Source of the DNA: Euborellia annulipes
Taxonomy: Eukaryota; Arthropoda; Insecta; Dermaptera; Anisolabididae
Length of the DNA: 64,000 bases
Direction of reading: 5' to 3'
Assembly: GCA_023213315.1 (NCBI GenBank)
Contig: JAKCPI010001008.1
Location: 1 to 64,000 of the forward strand
Under the pieces are notes generated by a model, which saw only the letters and a program-made list of their open reading frames with translations, was not told where the DNA came from and searched no databases. This document shows positions 28,501-38,988 of this stretch, piece by piece; position 1 is the first letter of the stretch, and each line of letters starts with the position of its first letter. The position numbers and the translations under genes were made by a program.

Positions 28501-31500
28501 GAGAGAAAGTATTGGATTCATGTCAAAATTCGATGTCGAAATTTTGATGGATATACACGTTTTGAGGTCCCCTGAATCCAAAAAAGTGGTTTTCGCGACA
28601 TGGTCTGTCTGTCTTATTTATTCAGTGACCTAAAATTCAGGAATATGCAGATCTCTAGAAATCTCAGGGTGAGTCCGCAGGATTTGCAGATGCCGAAGCA
28701 TCGAACCGTCACTTATGGGAGGTCGTTCGCTGTCGAATCCGTCAGGGTGTGGAACGGTGTCCCGGACGACATAAGGAGATCAGGAACTCTAGCCACTTTC
28801 AAGTACAAATTTTTCGATCTTTTGTTAAAAGAGCAGAGGGGCGCGATTGCCGTGCGGCGATGAAGCTGAGGTGAGGAGGACATTGTAGTTATCAGTGATT
28901 TGGGAATTGTATAAATATTATTTTCAGATGCTCCAGGAGGCAGTAGCCTCAGAGCATAAATAAAAATCTATCTATCTATCTATCTATCTATCTGTCTGTG
29001 AACAAAATATCTCAAGAACGAAAAGAGCTAGGAGGTTGAAATTTTATATTTAAGTTAGGCACCCCCATGGGACGTGACACTCAAAGGCAGCTTAAGTGTT
29101 GCAATACGCTGACGATCTGATTATTTAATCGTTGGCCAGTAGCTTAGAAGAGAGTCTCATCAATCTGGATATGTCTATTTTTGCTTTAGTCGAATATGTG
29201 AATGCTAATAATTTTAATATAGCACAATCAAAGTCATCAGCCTGTATTTTCTCCACGCGTAAAGTTCCTTCTTGGGTAAACATCTCTCTCGGCAATATGG
29301 AATCCCCACTTACGTCCCAAATAAAGTATTTAGGCATGGTACTAGATTCAAAGCTTCTATGGAAAGCGCATATAAATACAGTTGAAACAAAATGCTTTAC
29401 ATATATCAATATAATGAGAGCTATTGCAAATTTTACATGGGCAGCTGATACAAAAGTACTGCTAAATTTCTATAGAGCTACTGTTGGAGCCTGTATTGAC
29501 TTCGGATGTTTTCTATATAACTCAGCATCAGTGACGAATCAAAATATTTTAAATAGAATTCAATATCAGGCAATCAGGATAGCAATGGGTTACATGCGGT
29601 CCTCGCCATGCAACGCCATGTTAGTAGAAGCAAATGAATTACCCTTAGAACTTAGAAAAAAACTACTAGCCTCAAAATTCATTCTGAAAAGAACTTTTCG
29701 ATATTATCATCCAGTAGTACAGGCTATAGCTTCTTTAGAAGTAAGCTATAGGAGAATTAACTTCTGGTTGCACAGGAATATGCCACCTCTTTTGCAAGCT
29801 TTTATTAATATTCAGAAACTAAATGTTCAAGTGGAAAAATCCTCTCTTCAAGCTATGTATGATTTCACACAACTCATGAGGAGCCAATTCGATATTTCCA
29901 TAGAGGAGCCGCCAGATCGTATGTTTGAGAGTATAATCTATACAGATGGATCTCAATCTATAAACAAGGTTGGGTGTGCATACTATGATGAAAGGAATAC
30001 AGAGTTTGGACTCTTTAAACTCCCATCGTCACTCTCAATTTTTACAGCGAAGCTAGTTGGCATCTGAGAAGCCCTTAAGTATTGTTTGGCACGCCCTTAT
30101 AATTCTACTCTGATAATTTCGGATTGTCAAAGTGCAATCGAGGCAATAATATATTTTAGAATCCGCAAATCCACCAGTAAATTGATTAGCAGAATAGTTC
30201 AGGTGCTAGCTGCAGCTCTAGAAAAAGAAGTAGCAATCTGCGTGAGATGGACAAAAGCGCACTCTAGCTCACAAGGAAACTCAATAGCTGATCTTCTAGC
30301 TAAAAGAGCCTCATCAAATGGGCTTCCTTTGATCCAACCTACACCCTAGCAGGATATCTTTGGGATAATCAAATCGAATATATTTAGAAAAGAGTGGAAC
30401 ACAAGTTGGAAGCAGTCATCTGTATTCACAGGATTCAAGCTTGCTCTGATTAAGCCGAATACCGCTCCACCCTGGTTTAACAGTTTCTCTCTGCTCCCAA
30501 GAGCTATAGTCACACTTATCAAAGCCTCAGAATCAACCATACGAGAGCTCCATCACATTTAGCCAGGTTCAATATAATCACTGCCCATGCAACAATAGTC
30601 CCGCTACGCCTTTCCACCTAATAGCACAGTGCTCAAAATACACAGCCTAACGCTCAAACTACTGCCGTGAAATAATACCGCACTTCCGTGATCTGACTAC
30701 ATTTCTACAGTTCTTGAAGAAGCCGGAATTGCAAACCATCATAGAACCTTTCAACTTCATTTCAGAATCTCAAATCAAGCTAAGAAAAAAATATATATAT
30801 CTATATATTGTAAATAAGTAACATGTTTATTGTAATTTAATTTTGTGAGAAGACAGTATATATTGTGTATTTGTATTATGTTAAAAAAAAAAAAAGTACA
30901 AAGTATGGTATAAGGGCCGATGGCCTCTGGCTGAGGGCCAAATAGATGAAAAAAAATAAATAATAATAATATATTCAAAAGAAGAGCCACTAAGATCGAA
31001 CCAATGCTCAACCCCTGGATTAGTGACCCAGAGAAAGAAGCCTGATTTGTTTGAACTCACAAGAATAACAATTTTACAATCATTCATCGAATAAAGTACT
31101 GAAGATGGAACATAAAGAAATATACTGAATTTTAAGTAATTTAGACTAATAATTTAAATATTTTGGCCTGCATAATGTCAGCCAGAAATATTTAAAATTA
31201 AAAATTAAAATGAATTCCAAAATCATGTATATTAAGTTTTTTTAATGACTCCCAAATTTGATGCAACACAAAAAATTATTCATTCATTTTCTTGACCTTT
31301 TTATTTTTTTTTTAACAAATTTAAATTTTCCGCACCTTTCTTTTTTGTCTGAGGTAATTGAATTTTTCTTTATTTCCTGTTTCTTTTCTTCCTCTTTTTT
31401 TAATCGTTTCAGTCGATCTATTCTGCTTGAATGCCTTCGAGGTAGATAAAGTCGTTTCCTATGTATAAAAAAAAAAAAAAAGCATTATTATCAAATGATC

Positions 31501-34500
31501 AATGACAAAAAGCTAATAATCAAATAAAATTTACTTTTGTAACCGTTCCTTTTCCGCAAAAAGTCGAGGAATTTCAGGTAAAAAGTCTTGTGAAAGCGTA
31601 ATGTAGAGTTCTTGTTCTACTTTTGAACTACTATTTTTAAATGAAGCTGTTACACGATCCCAATCTTCTTCCGAATAACAAATAACTTGCCAAACTGAAT
31701 CGCCTACATTTTCTTCATTCTCTTCATCAGAATCTTCATCATCTGGTTTTCCATGTCTATTTCGTTTTTTATCTTGATTATTTTTGCGTTTTTTATCTTT
31801 TGTTTTCTTTTTCTAAATAAAAATTTTTTTTTTATTAGTTATTAATATTAAAAATAACATTTTTTTAACAAACTTACTAGATTCGGATAATCTTCTCTGT
31901 ATAATCTTGTTCCATAAAAATACCAGTATGTTGAATTATTTTCATCATATCCTAGAGGCTCAACTCTTAGACTATCTGCTTCTAAATTCTAAAAATTAAT
32001 TTAAAAAAGAATAAAAATAATGAATTATATGAAAAATATAGAAAGATTATACCTTTAGAAGATCAAGAACATCGTCTGCATCTAAGCGAAAGTCACATAA
32101 TGCATGTAATATTTCTACTTTTGTACGAAGTGGAAGAAATTGAAAATCAATATCTGTATTAAAGGTATTTTCTCGCCCATATTCCTGAAAAAATAAATGA
32201 AGTTATAAACGGGAATACCTGGGTCTGGTAAAAAATAATAACATTGCCAATGATGATTATTATTTTTCAACTGCCTGAATTCCGTGATCAGTCACCGATA
32301 TATATTTATAAGTAATGTACGAGGTGTGTACAAAAAGAAACCGAACTTTTGCTGTATCAGCTTTATTGCTTATTGTACAACATTTTAAGCTACTGACAAT
32401 ACACCGTTCTCATCGTTTCTTCCATTTTTGGAACGTCTCCTGGAACACATTTTGTGCGCAAATGTCTCGTCGCATTGTCCTGTATCTCCTCTATGGTTTG
32501 GAAACGACGTCCTTTCAACGTGTTTTTCAGTTTGGGAAACAGGAAAAAGTTTGGACTAGGTCCGGAGAATACAGTGGATGGGGCACAACGGGAATGTGGT
32601 GTTTTGCTAGATAGCTGCAGACAAGGAGAGACGCGTGAGCTGGCGCATTGTCATGATGCAACATCCAACTCTGGTTTCGCACAATTCAGACTTCTTCCTG
32701 CTCACAGCATCTTTTTTTCTGTTTTTCCTGTTCCCAAACTGAAAAATTCTTTGAAAGGACTTCGTTTCCAAACCATATAGGAGATATAGGACAAAGCGAC
32801 GAGAAGCCTGCGCACCGTCCCACAAAATGTGTTCTAAAAATGGAAGAAACGATGGAAATTATTGCCAGTAGAGGGGTATATTTTGCAATGCTTAAAATGT
32901 TGTACAATAAGCTATAAAGCTGATACAGCAAAATTTCGGTTTCTTTTTGTACACACCTCGTATGTAAAAAGCAATCATTTATTCTCATCTTTGTTTGTCA
33001 ACAAATCAAGCACCCCCTAATTTAAAATAAAAAAAGTTAAAGCTAAGTAAATTAGCGATTTCTCTAAGGAGAAAAAAATTATTAAAAATATTTATACTAG
33101 TGAATCATTAAAAAACAAATATCCTGATTGATTGAAAGCATTGAATCAATCAATAAATTCTGTTTTCCTTATCAGGATGAAATTTATCTATTTGATAAGA
33201 AAATGAATCTTATTTAAACGAAAAAGAGAGTTATGATCTTTTATAGCATATAAAAATTAATTACTCAATAATATTCAAGATCAATTATTTATTTAATCCA
33301 GGGGTTCCCAAACTTTTTCCATTCCCGGCGCCCTTAATATATCAGAATTTTTTCGTGGCGCCCCATGTCAAATATCAGGGCAAATAGTTTTACTTCATTT
33401 CAAATTCAGATACACTTTGATATCTTTATACCTTTTATGTTTACAATTTTATCTAATAAATAATTAAAGTTCCTAACTTTAATTTTTCGACTAATAGCGA
33501 AAAATTAATATAATATTTTGTATAGGAATATTTTTACGGCGCCCCAAGAGAAGAGCCGCGGCACACAGTTTGGGAAAGCCTGATATAATCAATATTGTCC
33601 AAATTAAATCAAGTCTTTTTCCTTGTTAAAGAATTAAAAAGGGGTGTCAAGATTAAATTATTGATTAGTTAGATTAGAATCTTTATCCCAGGTCCTTGTC
33701 TTGAGTAGGTGTCATTCCTCTGGTGGGCTTGAACCAAAGCCATGCAATGACAATGAGTTTCTTATTGCATCCTTGCAGTCATTGGAGCATTGAAGGAGAT
33801 TGTCATTCTTCTATTTCACTATCAATGCTCAACCGAACTCAACTCTATTATTCTCTAAATATATCATTTGTTCGTAATTCAACCTCGTTTCGCATTCCCT
33901 AGGTAGTAAAATTTGTGACTAGGAAAACTAATCAATATCATTAAGTTAAATATGTACCGGAAAGGCCGGAGGTCCTGGGTTGAATTCCCGGGGGCCATGG
34001 AGCGTTTGGCCTCATCAACAAAATACATACCGTCTTGTTAAATATTGATATATCTATGACTCAGTTAAAGTTCGAATCGAGGTATCTGGAATACTAATAT
34101 CTTATTCCAATAGATAGATCTCGAAAAATGTTTAACTATTACTTAACCCCACGGTCTTATGATCTTTGTTGCTTATAGTAGTGTGTTAGAGCAGACCCGG
34201 ATGTCAGTCCCTCTGCTGGTTTAAATAGAAGCGAACAAGTGAGAAATTTTTCTTTAATATTTCTCACTTTGTTAGTAAATTGCATGAATAACTCGCATAT
34301 ACGGAGAAGTGAGTTTTGTTGGTCGAGGGTCGGGTAGCCTGGTGCAATGGACAGCACACTGATGTCCCGGAAAGGCTGGAGATCCTGGGTTCGATTTCCG
34401 GGGACCATGGTGCGTTTGGCCTCACCAACAAAAAAGTTAATCAATATCAATACCCCTGACCTTCCGCGATTGAAACCGCGGTTGCCACTATTTTTTTCCA

Positions 34501-35633
34501 CAAACATCATCCCCACCTGATAGCTAGAGACTTAAGTATATGTTATAGTATATGGGGTATAGTGAAATAATTTTAATGACCGGAAAAGGTAAAACGTAAA
34601 ATCTAGGATCGATGATTTATTTGTAAAATTATTTCAATATAAACCTTATACTATACCATATTCTTAAGGATCTATCAGGTGGGGACTTAATTGTGGCGCT
34701 CACTGTACATATATGTTTATTTATATAATGTCGAGGACAATCGGAAGACGTTGCACACGCCTGTTTCTAAGTGCCACCCAACCAATTTCAGCAGTGCTTT
34801 GATATTGATTAACAGCAACAATCTTGGTGGCTGTTGGTCTTCTCTCTTGCCAGTCCCCCCCCCCCCTTCCATTCTTGTCAATGTTATTGTAATTTAGTCA
34901 TTATATAATCCTTCCGTTTGTTTTATATTTTATCAAATAAAATTGAGAACAATACCTTGATGAGTCAGCTTATTATAATAATAAAAAAAATTCGTGATAA
35001 GTACCTGACATTTTTTTCTAAATAAACGTCGCAGAAACATTTGAAAATTAAATGTAGAAATGTCATTGTTGCCTAAACAGCCACAAAGTAGTCTAACAAT
35101 TAAATCTTGTAATAAGGAATTCCCTGGATCTTCAGTACCATCTGTCAAAAGGGCTTCTTCAAGTTCCTAAAATCAATGAGAGAGATTGAGATATTAAATT
35201 CATCAAAAATAAATAACTAAATTACACTTACCTCTATATCGAAATCCAATAAATTAAAAGCTGCTCTAAAAAGAGAGCAAAAATGAGCAATACTTGGCAC
35301 CTCCCACCAAGACTGGATGTCTGAAAGTAACAAAAAGTTGTCAAATGTCAGCTGCAAATTTCTCAACCAAATAAGTACTAAATACACAAAGAAACACATA
35401 AAAAGCTTGTTATCTTCAATTAATATAAAATTTTCACTTATTAAGAGATTATGAATTGAAAGAAATAAGAAGAATAAAAAAATTCGAATTGTCTAGCATA
35501 ACCTATTAGATTGGTCGATAATTAAAATGTCATAATAAATTTTAATTATATATTAATGGGTATCTATTTAGAAGAATATTTAAAAGAATTTTGATTAAGC
35601 AGTTTTTGGCTAAGAAATTAACTTACCATCCAT
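22546..35633 (-). CDS. CECR2: CECR2-type DDT-region/bromodomain chromatin-remodelling protein
   Basis: Accessory subunit of ISWI remodelling complexes (CERF) in mammals; dikar is the fly relative. Twelve coding exons: 35633-35627, 35320-35232, 35166-35005, 32184-32053, 31988-31878, 31812-31535, 31458-31336, 27529-27314, 27242-27129, 27060-26915, 26109-25154 and 24576-22546. All phases close, giving 1454 residues. The N-terminus has [19 protein letters not shown], then [11 protein letters not shown] and [20 protein letters not shown], the CECR2 DDT-type region (to about 167), then SQDFLPEI. The bromodomain (about 375-475) has [25 protein letters not shown] and CRRYNG. An Arg/Ser/Pro-rich segment (460-778) and a low-complexity Pro/Ser/Gln tail follow; the tail opens with [14 protein letters not shown] and holds [14 protein letters not shown]. 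The first coding exon has only 7 bases. The donor at 31336 (GTGCGG) is weak, but it restores the frame. Confidence 0.93.
26268..26480 (-). mobile_element. tRNA-derived SINE (intronic)
   Basis: On the minus strand: GCCTTGGTGTAGAGGTTGGC (A box), GGGTTCGCATCCCGC (B box), then AATCCAATTGAAATAAATAG, GCGGGGTCTAAATGC and a T-poor tail. The same head and tail occur at 36308-36490 (+), 42555-42730 (-), 62355-62520 (-), and tail only at 8518-8592. Confidence 0.8.
27765..28300. repeat. two GC-rich patches around an AT-rich centre
   Basis: 27765-27895 has GGGGCTTCGCCCC-type hairpins, GGCGAAGCC and long G and C runs. 28215-28300 has GGGGGCGAAGCGAAGGTGG. A related stretch (GAGCTTCGCCCCC, then CTAGTTACGCCGC) occurs near 48615-48665. 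Probably parts of one transposon family lying in a CECR2 intron. A further G and C run is at 28345-28385. Confidence 0.5.
28616..28998 (+). mobile_element. LINE 3' end inserted into a GTCT microsatellite
   Basis: Open frame [13 protein letters not shown], then [20 protein letters not shown], then [20 protein letters not shown] matches the C-terminal end of non-LTR reverse transcriptases (RTVxYGRSF, VRxWNxLP, SxxxFKxxL). It ends in an (ATCT)n tail. Flanks on both sides are the GTCTGT-bearing dispersed repeat, so the LINE inserted into that repeat. Confidence 0.75.
29092..30970 (+). mobile_element. I-type LINE, 5'-truncated, with RNase H
   Basis: The sequence enters at the reverse-transcriptase active-site box (LQYADDLII at about 29098). 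It runs through the thumb region and then an RNase H domain: IYTDGSQS, the mutated AKLVGI-stop-[14 protein letters not shown] and [20 protein letters not shown]. Stops at 29125, 30065 and 30347 make it dead. The 3' end is AT-rich with (TAA/AATA)n, as in the I superfamily. The 5' truncation is typical of target-primed insertion. It sits in a CECR2 intron in antisense. Confidence 0.85.
32318..32962. mobile_element. fold-back mariner with two inward transposase 3' ends
   Basis: Ends TACGAGGTGTGTACAAAAAG and its complement are mariner-type inverted repeats next to TA. The minus-strand left half encodes worn [13 protein letters not shown], then [14 protein letters not shown], the mariner catalytic region. 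The plus-strand right half again encodes [15 protein letters not shown]. Thus the same transposase 3' region is present twice, in opposite directions. It lies in a CECR2 intron. Confidence 0.8.
33299..33582. mobile_element. hAT-type MITE with 8-bp target duplication
   Basis: It starts CAGGGGTTCCCAAACTTTTTC and ends CAGTTTGGGAAAGCCTG. Flanking ATTTAATC and ATATAATC form a near-perfect 8-bp duplication. The subterminal GGCGCC blocks mirror each other. A second copy is at 45161-45382 and a partial end at about 44306-44392. Confidence 0.8.
33955..34430 (+). repeat. pair of tRNA-like SINE heads (second family)
   Basis: 34325-34430: A-box-like AGCCTGGTGCAATGGACAGC, then CCTGGGTTCGATTTCCGGGG, then GCGTTTGGCCTCACC. 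33955-34020 repeats CCGGAAAGGCCGGAGGTCCT, a B-box-like GGGTTGAATTCCCGGG and GCGTTTGGCCTCA. The acceptor stem does not close. Confidence 0.55.
34507..34686. mobile_element. MITE with TCCCCACCTGATAG ends
   Basis: TCCCCACCTGATAG at the left matches its complement CTATCAGGTGGGGA at the right. Inner arms (ATAGTATATGGGGTATAGTG) also pair. About 180 bp, in a CECR2 intron. Confidence 0.7.
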
Positions 35634-36307
35634 TTGAAATTATTAAAAAAAAATAAATATTGGACAGGAATCAAATGAAGTATACACAAATTCAGAAATT
35701 TACCCCTCCTTCATGTTTTCCGATTTGAATCAACGGAAGTTTGCGTTTGAAACGCGGGGATAAATGAAAAATTTTAAAATTTTATTTATTTTAATTATAT
35801 ATTAATTTATATAATTGGTTTTTTTATTAAGAGATATAATAAAAAAAAATTTCTCAGTCATATCTATTAATTTGAATTAAATTTTCTTTTATAAATTTTT
35901 GTGATATAACAAATTTTAATTTCAAAAGGTAACAAAAGACAAAATCTAACCTTGATGAGAAATTTTATTATATACAAACCGTACAAAATAAAATAAAAAA
36001 AAATAATTTGTAATATTATTTATTAGCAAATTTATTTTCAATTAAAATTTTATAGGTACAGTCAGTACTAAAAGCACATCCAAAAATTTTGGAGGAACTT
36101 TTGAATATTCTTTGGTTCAAGCCCCCCCCCCCCCCTTACACACAAAAAATAAATTATAAATTAATAAAAATATAAAGCGAGAAATAGCTTTTAAAAAATA
36201 TATATTTGAAGGATTTTAAATTTGAGGGAGGACAATCGCCCCCCCCCCGCCAGCTTAAAAAAAGAATATAAAATTTTTATTTTATTTTTATTCATTTATT
36301 TTTTAAA
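35634..36307. other. CECR2 upstream region
   Basis: AT-rich flank of the 7-base first coding exon; the promoter is expected here on the minus strand. C runs lie at 36122-36135 and 36240-36248. No gene is seen. Confidence 0.4.
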
Positions 36308-36490
36308 TTTGGGGCGGCCATTAACCAATGGGTCAGAGGTAAAGCATTAGCCCATGATTTCAAAGGTCGAAGGTTCGAATCCCGTCCCAGGCAAAAAATT
36401 TATTTCAATTGAGTTGGACACCAATCAATTGAAATAAATAGGGACGGGGTCTAAATGACTTTAGAAGCCGAAAAAGACCTAAACAAATAA
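36308..36490 (+). mobile_element. tRNA-derived SINE
   Basis: A-box-like ATGGGTCAGAGGTAAAGC, B box AAGGTTCGAATCCCGTCCC, then TTGAAATAAATAGGGACGGG, GTCTAAATGACTT and CGAAAAAGACCT. Plus-strand member of the family at 26268-26480. Best-preserved B box in the window. Confidence 0.8.
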
Positions 36491-37940
36491 AATAAAAAAA
36501 ATTAGGGGGGCTTTGAATCATCATAAACCCTGAAAGTATATATTTTTTAAATTAGAAAATAAAACAGGCCATTTATAAATATTTATTTTATGTTTTATCT
36601 AACCACTTTTATAAAAATCTTTTATCTTTGATTAAAAATATCTTTTTGTCAAAAAATTAATTTGAAAAGAAATTTCATTTCATTAATTTCATTTAATAAT
36701 AAATTGAAATTGTATTAACTTATTTAATTATCAAATGAATTCTATAATTTTTTTTTTTAAATATTCTTATCAGATTCTTATGAAAGGAAATAATTTATTT
36801 AAATAATAATATCAAAACTTGGTCAAAATAAAAATAAAAAATAAAATTGCCTTTACATAAAAAACTTGAGTTTTATTTCAATAAATAGAATAATTTATTT
36901 TGGACCTCCTAAATAATTCATTTAAATGAATTATTTTCTGCATAACAAGTAGATAATAGGATAATAAAAAAATTGCCGCTGGACCAGTCATTTGACAAGG
37001 AAGCTTTAATGGCAATCTTGCCGATTCATTTCTATCATATTACTTTCAAACGTACAAGTTAAAAAATCTTATTTTTCCGGTTTAATAATTTATTAAAAAT
37101 ATATTATTATATTATAATAAAAGCTTGAATTTTAAAAGTAAATAAATATTATCTTTTTTTCGACATACGACTAAAGGTTAGTGCTATTGCTTGATATGAA
37201 AATTATAATTAATTTAATAATATATGTATATATATTAAAAATAATTATTTTCTTCATACTGATACCCTGTCTGCTGATTAAATAAATAAAAATAAATATA
37301 GCTTCAAGAGTAAATAATTGTTAACAATATTTTTCAAGCGAAAATATCTTTAACAAATTCTTTATAACTATTTTCCATTGTCTCTATTATCGGCCTGATG
37401 ATGTAAAGAAATAAAGAACTCGCCTCAACCTTGCCACATCATGCATACAAAACCAAACTTCTGCCAAAGACAAAAAATGCAATTTATCAAAATTATCCGG
37501 CATATTTATTGAGACTTATCATGGCTTTAAAAACTCCCAAGAACTCAACTCTAAGTTTTTTTTTTTAAATTAATTTTAAGAGAAAATTGACGCCAAACAG
37601 GAACAATCACACAAAAAATTGTGATTGCTTTAACTAAAATTTAAGAAAATTTGTTGTTGAAATTGGCTCAAAAATATTTTTATGCAGTAATAATCCTGTG
37701 TACCCATTCATATTTCGCATGATCCTTCAATTAAAAAATAATTAGTTAAATATTTTTCGAGATCTATACATTTGAATAAGATATTCAAAATACTTCAAAT
37801 CAGACTTAACTGAGTCATTGATATAAATGGTATTTAACAATTTTTAACTCATGTTAAAAATAAATAATTGTTACAACAAAAGAAATAAGTTGTGGACTCT
37901 AAAAAGCTTATTAGTCTGAGGCGGATAGCTGGGAAGATCT
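36491..37940. other. intergenic AT-rich, no gene seen
   Basis: About 1.4 kb of A/T-rich sequence without element ends or supported frames. Confidence 0.4.
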
Positions 37941-38270
37941 TGTAATAAGGAATAAAAAACGAGCGAATGCAGCTATTTTTTATTTCATTTATTATCATTT
38001 TATCAAGCCGAAGTTTCAGTCAGATTTCGACCATCCTCAGGACTGAAGTGTGTCAATAAAACTCCCCTGACACACTTCAACCTTGAGGATTTTATTTAAG
38101 CCCGAGGTTCGGCCAGATTTGCCACCATCCTCAGGGCTGAAGTGTGTCAGGGGAGTTTTATTGACACATTTCACCCTGAGGATGGTGGTAAATCTGGCCG
38201 AAACGTCGGCTTGAAGTGCCTAATAAACGAAATAAAAATCTGCATTCGCTCGTTCTTTATTCCCTACTAC
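37941..38270. repeat. three hammerhead-like modules in an inverted arrangement
   Basis: The outer ends (GGAATAAAAAACGAGCGAATGC and its complement) are inverted. Inside are three modules: minus at about 38003-38046, minus at about 38098-38143, and plus at 38169-38216. Each holds CTGAGGATGGT, then a short stem, then CGAAACGTCGGCTT in more or less intact form. The AACTCCCCTGACACACTTCA block is repeated in both directions between them. Confidence 0.8.
38169..38216 (+). ncRNA. hammerhead-ribozyme-like motif, short helix-III type
   Basis: TTTCA-CC, CTGAGGA (38176-38182), T, GGT...GCC stem, GAAACGTC (38200-38207), GG-CT-TGAAG. Helix I has two blocks (CC/GG and TTTCA/TGAAG) with the same CT internal loop as the 9444-9494 copy, although the paired bases differ. 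AATAAA at 38222. This is the best copy of the 37941-38270 locus. Confidence 0.55.
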
Positions 38271-38499
38271 TAAAAACCTTATTTCATCTTTTCCTCTCAC
38301 ACTTTTTTTAACAAAGAATGACTATTTTATTAAAGAATTGGTGGCTGTGATGATAATGTTGAGAGGAAGGGCAGCGGCAGACAAAAAGAAAATTCTGAAT
38401 GTTATAACAATTTTCCGGAAACGTTTCATAAAATCCACTCTCTTGAGTGACCATTGTTACACATTGTATTCCCGTTCAACAATATACATATTCAATTGT

Positions 38500-38645
38500 C
38501 AACATTTTAAAAACATATGTATATCCATCCTTGTCTTGATCTCTCTTTCGCTCTTCCAACTTTGCGTTACTTCTGTACCTAAATATTTCCATCTTTCTAT
38601 TTGTTCTCTCGCGGTCCACTACTACATCTTCCTCTCAGACTATTT
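38500..38645 (-). pseudogene. LINE reverse-transcriptase fragment (RTE-like)
   Basis: Minus-strand reading EQIERWKYLGTEVTQSWKSE, then REIKTRMDI is like the post-active-site region of RTE/Jockey-type elements (FKYLGxxIxxDGxxxxEIKxRI). Stops follow. The plus-strand open frame 38338-38688 over it is a shadow. Confidence 0.55.
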
Positions 38646-38915
38646 TAATTTAATACATGGGATCTTGGCAGCCCAGCAGTATTTTTAGCATATAGCTACA
38701 TTCATATTTTATTGAGATAAGGCAATGACCTGCCTCCACCTACTAAAAAACGCCCCCCTGATTTAGGCAATTTAATGTCGTGTAGTTATTAAATATGTAT
38801 GATTTTTAAAATATACCATTATTTATTTAAATTATTTAAATAAGAATAGCGATAATCTTATCATTATATTCATAAAACTTTTATTTTAGATAAAAATCGT
38901 TATCACTCAACCCGG

Positions 38916-38933
38916 GTTATATATATATAAATA
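38916..38933 (+). promoter_or_regulatory. TATA-like element upstream of CNDP2-type gene
   Basis: GTTATATATATATAAATAAC lies about 55 bp before the ATG and is flanked by GGGTTAT and ATAACCC, so it could also fold. Start site not known. Confidence 0.35.
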
Positions 38934-38988
38934 ACCCGAAGGAGGAAAGAGTCAGTTTACAACTCACGATCACGAGATTTAATTAGAA

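Noticed and set aside
12238..36400. tRNA genes at 12238, 17445, 26268, 34325 and 36308
   Set aside because: A and B boxes are present but no complete cloverleaf with closed acceptor stem is found; family tails show they are SINEs.
38338..38688. 116-codon plus-strand frame
   Set aside because: Lies over a LINE fragment that reads on the minus strand.
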